This document shows, piece after piece, positions 1-6,895 of a DNA stretch of 14,658 bases. The notes beneath the pieces are model-generated. The model did not search any database, had not been told where the DNA came from, and saw only the letters and a list, made by a program, of their open reading frames with translations. The DNA comes from Acidimicrobiia bacterium (GTDB lineage: Bacteria > Actinomycetota > Acidimicrobiia > Spongiisociales > ZC4RG35): contig WHTL01000060.1 in assembly GCA_009377735.1 (NCBI GenBank), positions 1 to 14,658 on the forward strand. Direction: 5' to 3'. Made by a program: the position numbers and the translations under genes. The first letter of the stretch is position 1. Each line of letters begins with the position of its first letter.

Positions 1-1
1 C

Positions 2-535
2 TACCGCGACGTCGAGGAGCAGTTCGATGCCGTGGCGTCGGTGGGTATGTTCGAACATGTCGGGTCGGATCAGCTCTCCAATTACTTCCATACAGCCTTC
101 GAGCGGACAGCAACGGGCGGAAGATTCCTCAACCACGGGATTACGACGGGTCAGCGTGGGATAACCCGTGACCTTGCCAAGGACAATCCTGGGTTCGTTG
201 GCACCTACGTGTTCCCCGACGGCGCCCTGGCCCCCGCATCGAGAGCCGTGACCGAACTCGAGGACGCGGGATTCGAGCTACTCGATGTCGAGCAGCTACG
301 GCCGCACTACGCACTCACCCTTACCGAGTGGACACGACGAATCGAGTCCGAAGCCGACGAGGCACGTCGAATCGCCGACGATTCACGATTCCGCACCTGG
401 CGTGCCTACATGGCCGGTTCTGTGGTGGGATTCAGGTCGGGTGATCTAGGGGTGGTGCAGGTTCTTGGCGGCAGGGATGCTGCCAGGCCCCTGGGACGAG
501 AATGGATGCAGCCGACCCTGCCACGACCGTCGTAG
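2..535 (+). CDS. Cyclopropane-fatty-acyl-phospholipid synthase-family SAM methyltransferase (3' part)
   Basis: The reading frame is open from base 2 to a TAG at 533-535, giving 177 residues of the C-terminal part; the start lies outside the window. The visible part carries the family hallmarks: SVGMFEHVG just after a hydrophobic FDAVA strand (late part of the Rossmann methyltransferase fold), then GGRFLNHGIT, and the C-terminal block FRTWRAYMAGSVVGF that closes CFA synthase and mycolic-type methyltransferases. Family enzymes transfer a methyl or methylene group from S-adenosylmethionine to unsaturated acyl chains of membrane phospholipids. The full protein would be expected to be about 400 residues, so the SAM-binding glycine loop is not visible. 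The exact reaction (cyclopropanation or simple methylation) cannot be told from this fragment. The family call is firm. Confidence 0.88.
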   Translation, partial: YRDVEEQFDAVASVGMFEHVGSDQLSNYFHTAFERTATGGRFLNHGITTGQRGITRDLAKDNPGFVGTYVFPDGALAPASRAVTELEDAGFELLDVEQLRPHYALTLTEWTRRIESEADEARRIADDSRFRTWRAYMAGSVVGFRSGDLGVVQVLGGRDAARPLGREWMQPTLPRPS

Positions 536-585
536 GACGGTATGTTTCCTCCTCCGGAGGGGGAAGGAGACACTAACTTCCGAAG

Positions 586-1530
586 ATGGTTTCACTGCCG
601 AAAATGACAATGCCCGCGCTTTTGGCGAGAGGGGATCGTGTGGCGGTCATTGCCCCCTCCGGTCCCGCTCTCCCGGACCGCATTGACCGGGGTCTCACCT
701 GGCTCCGTTCCGTCGGATTGGATCCGGTCGAGTCAGCATCATTACGGGAGAATGGTGGCCATGGTCTCCCATTCCTCGCCGGGACCGACTCCCAGCGGGC
801 ATCCGACCTGGTAGATGCCTGGTTCGATCCCGAAGTTGCGGCCATTCTCTGTGTGCGGGGCGGTGACGGTACCCCCCGATACGTGGATGATCTCCCCTGG
901 GACAGGATGGCTGAGGCGGGATCGAAGATCGTCGCCGGCCTGTCAGACATCACCGCCCTCCATCAGACGCTGGGGCGCAGGCTGGGAGTTGCTTCGTTGT
1001 GGGCTCCTATGCCAGGGACATCGGTGATCGCGGGGACCGGGGATCACTCCGGGGACGAGTGGTCCAAGAGAGGTCTCGCAAACGCCCTAATGAAACAACC
1101 CGACGAAGAGATATTGCATCTCCAGGGTGCGGCCTCCCAGCCCGGAGAGGTGACGGCGCCGCTCGTGGGTGGGACGGTGAGCCTTCTTGCTGCGATGGCC
1201 GGGACAGAAAGCTTCCTTCCCGCCGATGGAGCCATCGCCATTCTGGAGGATGTGGACGAACACCCTTATCGGATCGAGCGGTTCCTCACACAACTCCGAC
1301 GCAGTGGCTTCTTCGACGGCGCGGTTGGGATCGCCTGCGGCGACTTCATCCGGTGCGGCGACCCCCAGGTATTGCGTCGGGTGCTCGATGATCGTCTTGG
1401 CGACCTCGGGATTCCGGTCGTCCACGACCTCCCCTTTGGTCATGGAGAGCGGCAGGCCTCGTTGTGGCTGGGAAGACCGGCACGGATCGATGGTGAACAG
1501 GGCACGCTGACACAGCAACTACCTGCCTAA
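586..1530 (+). CDS. ldcA: LD-carboxypeptidase, peptidase family S66 (muramoyltetrapeptide carboxypeptidase-like)
   Basis: A 314-residue protein, the usual S66 length. Family members remove the terminal D-alanine from murein tetrapeptides in the cytoplasm; MccF relatives cleave microcin C-type compounds. The N-terminal strand GDRVAVIAPSGP (16-27) is typical. The proposed catalytic triad is visible as Ser120 in GLSDIT (nucleophile elbow), Glu221 in AILEDVDEHPYRIERFL, and His286 in LPFGHG. The usual RGGYG motif reads RGGDG (91-95), a Tyr-to-Asp change next to the active site. The ATG at 586 follows the purine-rich stretch GGAGGGGGAAGGAG (556-569) at a long spacing of 16 bases. ATG codons at 604 and 610 are in frame and are possible alternative starts. 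There is no signal peptide, in line with a cytoplasmic recycling enzyme. A murQ operon lies 3.4 kb away on the other strand. Family is sure; LdcA versus MccF-like specificity is not. Confidence 0.88.
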   Translation: MVSLPKMTMPALLARGDRVAVIAPSGPALPDRIDRGLTWLRSVGLDPVESASLRENGGHGLPFLAGTDSQRASDLVDAWFDPEVAAILCVRGGDGTPRYVDDLPWDRMAEAGSKIVAGLSDITALHQTLGRRLGVASLWAPMPGTSVIAGTGDHSGDEWSKRGLANALMKQPDEEILHLQGAASQPGEVTAPLVGGTVSLLAAMAGTESFLPADGAIAILEDVDEHPYRIERFLTQLRRSGFFDGAVGIACGDFIRCGDPQVLRRVLDDRLGDLGIPVVHDLPFGHGERQASLWLGRPARIDGEQGTLTQQLPA

Positions 1531-1568
1531 ACCACCGTATGTCGTGGCCAGCACTCTAACGTTGCCTA

Positions 1569-2666
1569 ATGCGTGTAGGGCCAAAAACGGATACGGGGCC
1601 TGTTCCAGACCGACTGCAGCAGCTCGCTGCCATTTCTTGGCGGCTGCTGGCGGTGTTCGGCGTCGTCTATGTCCTCTTCTTAGTGTCCCGGGAAGTGGCA
1701 GTGGTCGTGGTGGCGACCGTGCTCGCCCTGTTCCCCGCTTCGTTGATGTGGGGGCCGGTGGCGTGGTTGAAACGTCGGGGGTGGCGACCAGCTCTGGCCA
1801 CGACGACGGCGATGGTGGCAGTAACGCTGGTCGTCGTGGGTTTGGGCTTCTTGGTTGGTCCCAGTCTGGTCGAGGGTCTGCAACCTCTTGTTTCCGACGT
1901 CAGCGATGCCTACGACGCCCTACTCGCCTGGCTGGTCGATGGCCCCCTCGGTCTCTCCGAGGCACAGCTCAACGAGTACACCGCCATGATCCAGGAACAG
2001 CTCACCGAACAGGCAGGACGTCTCGGCACCGGGTTCCTGAGCGGTGCCGCCGCCGCGGTGCAGGTCCTGTTGGGCGCTCTGCTATCAGTAGTGGTTGTGT
2101 TCTTCGTGCTCAAGGATGGGGACCGATTCGGCGACAAGGCCCTCAACCGGCTGTCTCCCGAGCGAGCCGACCGACTGAAGCGGGGTGTGGTGGTTGGATG
2201 GAACACCCTGAACAGATACGTCAGAGGTCTCGCTCTCGTGGGCCTGATCGATGCTCTGGCCATCGGCATTGGCCTCCTCATCCTTGGCGTTCCCCTGGTC
2301 CTGCCGTTGGCGATGCTGGTATTCGTGGGAGGGTTCCTCCCCGTCATCGGCGCCTTCACTTCGGGTCTGGTTGCGGTGGCCGTGGCTCTTGTCAACGGTG
2401 GTCTCACCGATGCTCTCATTGTCCTCGCCATCATCCTGCTCGTACAACGGCTCGAGGGTGACATCCTCTACCCCATCGTCTTCGGACGCACGATGCAACT
2501 CCATCCTCTGGTGATCCTGCTGGCGCTATCGGTGGGAGGAATCGCCTTCGGAATCCTGGGAGCCTTCCTGGCCGTTCCGATATCGGCCGTGGTGGTGGCG
2601 GTCAATCAAGAGCTCTCCGAGGACCCCGACGGGTCGCTGCTAGCGCTCGCTCAGACCATTGACTAG
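1569..2666 (+). CDS. AI-2E family (PerM/UPF0118) membrane transporter
   Basis: A 365-residue polytopic membrane protein. A pair of N-terminal membrane segments (about 20-70) and a third segment (about 78-100) precede a more polar stretch that contains a short amphipathic region. The C-terminal half holds several further membrane segments with the family signature: GGFLPVIGAFTSG, then a QRLEGDILYPIVFGRTMQL block, then LHPLVILLALSVGG and GAFLAVPISAVV. Family members have been linked to AI-2 export, Na+/H+ antiport or general permease functions, and the substrate cannot be read from sequence. The ATG at 1569 has no clear Shine-Dalgarno sequence. It lies 38 bases after the LD-carboxypeptidase gene, so the two may be cotranscribed. 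Its last 27 bases overlap the 3' end of the convergent gene on the minus strand. Confidence 0.9.
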   Translation: MRVGPKTDTGPVPDRLQQLAAISWRLLAVFGVVYVLFLVSREVAVVVVATVLALFPASLMWGPVAWLKRRGWRPALATTTAMVAVTLVVVGLGFLVGPSLVEGLQPLVSDVSDAYDALLAWLVDGPLGLSEAQLNEYTAMIQEQLTEQAGRLGTGFLSGAAAAVQVLLGALLSVVVVFFVLKDGDRFGDKALNRLSPERADRLKRGVVVGWNTLNRYVRGLALVGLIDALAIGIGLLILGVPLVLPLAMLVFVGGFLPVIGAFTSGLVAVAVALVNGGLTDALIVLAIILLVQRLEGDILYPIVFGRTMQLHPLVILLALSVGGIAFGILGAFLAVPISAVVVAVNQELSEDPDGSLLALAQTID

Positions 2667-3437
2667 TGACGGTCTGAACATGTCAAGGGCACTCCGGAGA
2701 CCGGAGATCACAACGCCGTTCGGATCCTGAACCGGATACACCCGAACTCCGAGATCGGACTCCAATCCCGCGATGAGACTGTGGGGAAGGCTCCTGCCAA
2801 GGAGCTGAATGCCCTGGTCACGGATGTCCAATTCATGATCTGGATCAACCGATCGCAACTCGTTTGCGATCATCCTCGCCAGCATCTCCGGTCGACGATT
2901 TTCCTCGAGGGCCCTACGTCCAGAGGACACGGGACCGTCGTCTGTTACGACGATGCTTTCGACCACACCGTCGGCGACCTCCACCACCATGTTGGCCCGA
3001 TCGGGCTCCGATGGGTTTCCGAGTCCCAGAGATGCAGCCATGAGCCGGTTTACCACGATGGGATGCACCCCAACCGATCTGATGATCTCCTCCCATCTCG
3101 CCCGGTCGACCACCGTCGACCCGATCGGCGGTGCCACGATCACTGCCAGACCTCGATGCCGGTGTGGAGTCACGCTCCTGATAAGCCAGTCCACATAGGC
3201 ACGTGCCAAGTCCGGGTCGGAAAGACTACCGATGGCGAAAGGTGCGATCTTGTTCGTCACCCGATGGCGTCCCCGCCGGGGGGCTTGGGCCTCGCGACCG
3301 AAGGATCTGATGTGTCGTCGTCGATCCACGGCAACCACCGACGGATGGCTTTGTAACCCCCGGTGTGATGACCAGACGGTGCTCAGCTCCGCACCAATGA
3401 CGAGGGCTACCTCAGATCGGGTGGTGAGAACGACCAC
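2640..3437 (-). CDS. Degenerate MreB-like actin-fold protein
   Basis: This 265-residue protein aligns by eye with MreB along its length but is shorter (MreB is about 340) and has lost the nucleotide motifs. The N-terminal strand VIGAELSTVW (13-22) followed by HPSVVAVD (31-38) corresponds to the MreB phosphate-1 region DLGTANTLV...EPSVVAI, without the aspartate. RLMAASLGLG (131-140) matches EPMAAAIGAG. MVVEVADGVVE (150-160) stands where MreB has VVDIGGGTTE (phosphate 2). GIQLLGRSL and PNGVVISGLRSALD near the end match the MreB adenosine-binding region and C-terminus. ATP binding is therefore doubtful; a scaffold or regulatory role is inference. It starts with GTG at 3437, nine bases after the DksA-like stop, so the two genes probably form an operon. 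Its 3' end overlaps the AI-2E-family gene by 27 bases. Confidence 0.72.
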   Translation of the reverse strand: MVVLTTRSEVALVIGAELSTVWSSHRGLQSHPSVVAVDRRRHIRSFGREAQAPRRGRHRVTNKIAPFAIGSLSDPDLARAYVDWLIRSVTPHRHRGLAVIVAPPIGSTVVDRARWEEIIRSVGVHPIVVNRLMAASLGLGNPSEPDRANMVVEVADGVVESIVVTDDGPVSSGRRALEENRRPEMLARMIANELRSVDPDHELDIRDQGIQLLGRSLPHSLIAGLESDLGVRVYPVQDPNGVVISGLRSALDMFRPSLVNGLSER

Positions 3438-3446
3438 AGATCACAC

Positions 3447-3776
3447 CTATCTCGCGAAGCGTTGGTTTCGGGTCGGGGCGGAAGCGCATACGGTGCAGTC
3501 GGAGGCATGCGGCAGGGCGTTGAGCCGATCGATGCCAATCCAGTCACCACAGGTGTCACAAAGACCGTATTCCCCGATCTCGATCCGCTCCAGTGCAGCC
3601 TCAATTTGTTCCACCGTGCGCTCACTTCGGTTGAGCATGGCATGGCTGATCTCATCGTCTTGGGAGGCAGCCGCAGCGAGGCGACCCTTGTGATATTCAA
3701 GGGATTCCATCAGTTCACTACGGAGTTCCTCGGTCGATGCCTCGGGTATGGGATGTTTGGGACTGGGCATGGTCAT
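3447..3776 (-). CDS. DksA/TraR-family C4 zinc-finger protein (RNA polymerase secondary-channel type)
   Basis: A 109-residue protein when started at the ATG at 3776, which has an ideal Shine-Dalgarno AAGGAGG eight bases upstream; an open frame extends further to 3818 but that start would overlap the promoter region. Residues from about 14 to 70 form a predicted helical coiled coil. The C-terminal finger is clear: CDTC followed by GDWIGIDRLNALP and then CTVC, four cysteines as in DksA. Family members insert the coiled coil into the RNA polymerase secondary channel and modulate initiation. The coiled-coil tip of DksA carries DxxDxA; here the equivalent reads DEISHA, so the second aspartate is a serine. 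The coiled coil is about ten residues per arm-pair shorter than in E. coli DksA. It is followed by the MreB-like gene and is divergent from the KaiC/XRE/cupin gene. Confidence 0.87.
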   Translation of the reverse strand: MTMPSPKHPIPEASTEELRSELMESLEYHKGRLAAAASQDDEISHAMLNRSERTVEQIEAALERIEIGEYGLCDTCGDWIGIDRLNALPHASDCTVCASAPTRNQRFAR

Positions 3777-3784
3777 GGTGGGCA

Positions 3785-3791
3785 CCTCCTT
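3785..3791 (-). promoter_or_regulatory. Strong Shine-Dalgarno that sets the DksA-like start
   Basis: AAGGAGG on the minus strand lies eight bases before the ATG at 3776. It decides that start over the more upstream in-frame codon at 3818 and over the ATG two codons downstream (3770). Confidence 0.8.
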
Positions 3792-3797
3792 AGGAGC

Positions 3798-3826
3798 ATC
3801 TAACACTGATACAGACAACAGAGCAA
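3798..3826 (-). promoter_or_regulatory. Candidate sigma70-type promoter for the DksA-like/MreB-like pair
   Basis: On the minus strand TTGCTC (3826-3821) is followed after exactly 17 bases by TTAGAT (3803-3798). A start site just downstream would give a short leader holding the strong Shine-Dalgarno at 3785-3791. The opposite gene, starting at 3852, has no clear Shine-Dalgarno and may be leaderless or translated from a very short leader. The whole 75-base intergenic region must serve both directions. Prediction is by eye only. Confidence 0.45.
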
Positions 3827-3851
3827 TTGAGTATTAGCATGGCTTATAGAA

Positions 3852-4967
3852 ATGACCAGTCGACCTTCCCAATCCAGCACCGGTATCGAAAGCCTCGATG
3901 ACCTGCTCGATGGGCTCATCCCCGGTGACAATGTGGTCTGGGTCGGTGATGACGATGGTTTACATGACCTGATCGAAACGGCATTCTTGGAAGCGGGTGA
4001 GTCCCCCCGAACCGTGGTGATACTCAATGACGATGCCGGTCTCCAAATTCCATCCGACGTTGAGTTGATCGACGCCAGACCCGGGGCCATCCACGCCGAC
4101 CCCATGACCTTGGAGGAGGTGATCGTGGAAAGGGGTCGTAAACCGGGCGCTCGTATCGTCATCAGAGACCTCGACACCCTGGTTCGTCGTCTAGGCCCCG
4201 ACCGTGCCCTGGCGTTCTTTGCCAGGACATGTCCTCGGCTTTTCGACCTCGGAGCGTTCGCCTACTGGAGGTCCAGCCGGGCCGGATCGGGTGAGATCCT
4301 GGCGCCGGTGCAACGGGTTACACAGTGTGTGTTGGAGCACAACAACAACCGGCTTCGGGTTCTCAAGGCCGAAAGCCGCCCCGGTATCGGGGGACGGATC
4401 CTCGACATTCAACGCGACGACCAGACACTGGCTCTCACCGAGGTACGTGCCCTGGGTCGTCTCGCAGAGGGAATACGTCGCGTCCGCACCGAGCGGGGCC
4501 TCACCCAGACAGACGTCGCCAGTCTGGCGGGCGTCTCCCCCAGTGCGGTATCCCAGGTGGAGTCGGGGCATCGTGGCCTGGCTCTGGACACATTGCTTAC
4601 CCTTTCCGAGGCCCTCTCGGTGTCACTCGATGAGTTGCTGGACCACCGACCCGATCCGGGGTACATCCTTGCCCGTCGAGATCGGATTCCGTCGAGAAGG
4701 GGCATCGTCTCGCTACTCGATGACCCAGCGGCCGGTCTCCGAGCCCACCTGATCACACTCAACCCGGGCGAACGCGGTGGACCACCGGTAATACACAAGG
4801 GTGCCGAGCTGGTGTTGATCGGACACGGATTGGTCCAGATCGAACTGGAACAGGAAGCGCCGGTCATCCGTCCGGGTGATGCGCTCCTCGTCACCCGCGA
4901 TGCCATCAAAGGTTGGCGGAATCTCCATCCCGAATCGGCACGACTCTTCTGGATCGTCCGGGATTAG
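3852..4967 (+). CDS. Regulator with inactive KaiC/RecA-like N-domain, XRE helix-turn-helix and cupin
   Basis: This 371-residue protein appears to be a three-part fusion. Residues 10-200 begin STGIESLDDLLDGLIPGDNVVWVGDDDG, the layout of KaiC/RadA-like ATPases (TGxxxLDxLLxGGIPxGxxxLxxGxxGxGK), but the Walker A loop is replaced by an acidic run without Lys-Thr. IVIRDLDTLV resembles a Walker B strand with its acidic residue. Residues about 208-265 are an XRE-type helix-turn-helix: IRRVRTERGLTQTDVASLAGVS then PSAVSQVESG. Residues about 285-371 form a small cupin (GGPPVIHKGAELVLIGHG, IRPGDALLVTRD). XRE-cupin proteins are usually transcription factors sensing a small ligand through the cupin. A nucleotide-binding role for the N-domain is unlikely as seen. 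The gene is divergent from the DksA-like gene, so autoregulation or control of that gene is plausible but inferred. Its stop overlaps the convergent murQ by four bases. Confidence 0.8.
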   Translation: MTSRPSQSSTGIESLDDLLDGLIPGDNVVWVGDDDGLHDLIETAFLEAGESPRTVVILNDDAGLQIPSDVELIDARPGAIHADPMTLEEVIVERGRKPGARIVIRDLDTLVRRLGPDRALAFFARTCPRLFDLGAFAYWRSSRAGSGEILAPVQRVTQCVLEHNNNRLRVLKAESRPGIGGRILDIQRDDQTLALTEVRALGRLAEGIRRVRTERGLTQTDVASLAGVSPSAVSQVESGHRGLALDTLLTLSEALSVSLDELLDHRPDPGYILARRDRIPSRRGIVSLLDDPAAGLRAHLITLNPGERGGPPVIHKGAELVLIGHGLVQIELEQEAPVIRPGDALLVTRDAIKGWRNLHPESARLFWIVRD

Positions 4968-5869
4968 GGGTTAATCGCCTTCCCCACGTGCCCATCCACC
5001 GACTGGAGACGCTCCCTCGCCTCATCCGGTGAGAGGGACCGTAGGAGCATCACCACGGCTACCTTCACGTCGTTGTGAGCGGACTTGAGGGTTTGTGCTG
5101 CCTCATCGGGGGTGACCCCGGTGGCCTCCACGAGGATTCGCTGTGCGCGTCGCGCCAACTTCTCGTTACTGACCCGGAGACCAACCATCAGGTCTCCCAT
5201 AGTGTGACCCAATCGCACCATGGGAAGTGTGGAGAGGATGTTGAGCACGACCTTCTGGGCCGTACCAGCCTTCATCCGTGTCGAACCCGAGACCACCTCG
5301 GGGCCGGTGTTCAGCTCGATGGCCTTCTCGGCAATCTCGGCCAATGGCGACGACCGGTTGTTGACGACCGCCACCGTTAGAGCTCCTGCCGCACCGGCTG
5401 CCGCGATGACGGCCCGACAGTACGGCGTGCGACCTGAAGCCGAGATTGTGACAACCACGTCATTGGGACCGACATCGAGTCCGGCAACGTCATCTCGACC
5501 CAGACTCATGTCGTCTTCATTTGCCTCCGCGGAGGTGGAAAGAGCATCGCCACCTCCTGCGATCACCCCGAGCACCCGGTCACTCATCGAGAACGTGGGA
5601 TATACCTCGGCTGCGTCGAGCACCCCCAGGCGACCCGGGGTTCCGGCACCGAAGTAGAGGAGTCTTCCACCGCGGCCGAGGGACTCGGTGATCATGTCGA
5701 CCACATCGGCGATCGCCGCCCTGGCCTCGGATACCGCCGCCAGAGCCACTTCGTTCTCCCTGATCACCAGGTCGACCTGTTGCTCAACCGACAGAAGGTC
5801 AAGGTCTCGGGCCGCGGCCAGTCGCCCCTCGGTGTCGAGACTGTCGAGATCACCCTCGATCTCTGTCAT
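4964..5869 (-). CDS. murQ: N-acetylmuramic acid 6-phosphate etherase MurQ
   Basis: A 301-residue SIS-domain protein, the normal MurQ length. It removes the D-lactyl ether of MurNAc-6-phosphate to give GlcNAc-6-phosphate in peptidoglycan recycling. Motifs: GRLLYFGAGTPGRLGVLDAAE (68-88, family GAGTSGRLGVLDAAE), SAEANEDD (113-120, family VEGAEDD), TISASGRTPY (141-150), and EVVSGSTRMKAGTAQK. Glu88 and Glu115 correspond to the two glutamates reported as catalytic in E. coli MurQ. Two departures stand out: GTS is GTP and ECPPT is EVYPT. A C-terminal UBA-like helical segment is present (VTPDEAAQTLKSAHNDVKVAVVM). The start at 5869 forms an ATGA overlap with the upstream gene's stop; a longer open frame to 5947 lies inside that gene and is rejected. 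This is the last gene of the operon. Confidence 0.93.
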   Translation of the reverse strand: MTEIEGDLDSLDTEGRLAAARDLDLLSVEQQVDLVIRENEVALAAVSEARAAIADVVDMITESLGRGGRLLYFGAGTPGRLGVLDAAEVYPTFSMSDRVLGVIAGGGDALSTSAEANEDDMSLGRDDVAGLDVGPNDVVVTISASGRTPYCRAVIAAAGAAGALTVAVVNNRSSPLAEIAEKAIELNTGPEVVSGSTRMKAGTAQKVVLNILSTLPMVRLGHTMGDLMVGLRVSNEKLARRAQRILVEATGVTPDEAAQTLKSAHNDVKVAVVMLLRSLSPDEARERLQSVDGHVGKAINP

Positions 5870-6852
5870 GAACCGGTGAGGGCCTCGGTGAGGATCTCCC
5901 ACACCACGTCGGGCTGCTTGGTCTCGAGATAGCTCATATGCCCACAAGCCTCAAAGCCCCATGTCCATAGATCCTCCACACCCGCTCGCCGGGCCGCATT
6001 CACCGCGGCATGGATCTCTTCGGCCTGATCCGGAGAGAGACCAAATCCCTGGATCCAAATCTGTGGGGTGGTGTTGTGCCTGGCCGCCAGCTCGACAATC
6101 CGTCCGGCCTGCTCCCCCACCCATTCGTCCGCGTCACGGTCGAAGAATGACCAATAGGGATCGGTGGCGAGCGTATCGAGGTGTGGCACTGCCGCCACCT
6201 CCTCCCAGGAGTCCACCGCATGAATACCGTCGACAGTCGGAAGAAGACAGATCGTGGATCGGCAACCAAGGGACTCGACATGGGCGACGAGGTCGGTGAG
6301 CAATCCGACGAGCACCTGCTCTCGAAAAGCTCTCACCTCCTCGGTCAGCTGCGGGACCATCTCCTCACCGAACAGCTCGCGGAAGTCGTGTCGGCACACC
6401 TCACACACACAGGTCCAGGCATCGTCGGGTTGGTTGAATCGCACGGGATGCGCCCAATGGGGCTCATCCCAGAAGATGCGGTCGGCTCCTGTCTCTACGG
6501 CAGCCTCGATCCAACCCTTGAGATATTGGGCCACCTCGGGGCGACTGGGACAGGCTGCACCCACCCGGCGACCGTCGGCAAATACCTGACCCAGCTCGGG
6601 GTTCTGGGTCATGAACAGTGATTCGGCCTCACCTCCGAAGAGATGCCCAATGCCCCAGGGACCCAGCTGCACCTCAAGACCCACTTCGTGGCTCACGGCA
6701 ACAATCTGTCCCATCTGTGCCCGATACCAGTTCAGGTCGTTTTCGCTGAAGGTGTGCAGAACTCCGGTGAACCCACGATCACGAAGATCCTCCATGTCGC
6801 TCCGAACATGACGCAGGATCCGATTGCCGAAGTAGGAGACGCCTATCGCCAT
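5866..6852 (-). CDS. Unassigned TIM-barrel glycosidase-like protein, cytoplasmic
   Basis: A 328-residue protein that I cannot place in a named family. It reads like a glycoside-hydrolase TIM barrel: alternating short strands and helices, an opening strand IGVSYFGNRIL, GFTGVLHTF, VGLEVQLGPWGIGHLFG, a conserved-looking acidic strand end ADRIFWDEPHW (124-133), and late strands CRSTICLLP, LATDPYW, TPQIWIQGFG and VEDLWTWGFEACGH. A Cys cluster CVCEVC (148-153) sits just after DEPHW, as in GH42-type and related barrels with a Cys-metal site. Asp129 and Glu130 are candidate catalytic acids. No signal peptide is present, so it should act on imported sugars. It starts with ATG at 6852 behind AAAGGA, and its stop is fused to murQ by ATGA. 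The context suggests cleavage of a MurNAc- or GlcNAc-containing disaccharide, the step done by NagZ elsewhere; this is inference. Confidence 0.75.
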   Translation of the reverse strand: MAIGVSYFGNRILRHVRSDMEDLRDRGFTGVLHTFSENDLNWYRAQMGQIVAVSHEVGLEVQLGPWGIGHLFGGEAESLFMTQNPELGQVFADGRRVGAACPSRPEVAQYLKGWIEAAVETGADRIFWDEPHWAHPVRFNQPDDAWTCVCEVCRHDFRELFGEEMVPQLTEEVRAFREQVLVGLLTDLVAHVESLGCRSTICLLPTVDGIHAVDSWEEVAAVPHLDTLATDPYWSFFDRDADEWVGEQAGRIVELAARHNTTPQIWIQGFGLSPDQAEEIHAAVNAARRAGVEDLWTWGFEACGHMSYLETKQPDVVWEILTEALTGS

Positions 6853-6895
6853 GATTTCCTTTCGCGAGATGGGCGACTGTCGGAACGGGTAAGGC

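Noticed and set aside
1544..2461. 305-codon frame overlapping the AI-2E-family gene
   Set aside because: Its translation is Arg/Gly/Pro/His-rich without any fold-like pattern, while the overlapping frame has clear membrane segments and family motifs.
5870..5947. 26-codon N-terminal extension of MurQ
   Set aside because: It lies inside the upstream glycosidase-like gene, has no MurQ similarity, and the ATG at 5869 makes the standard ATGA coupling and a normal MurQ length.
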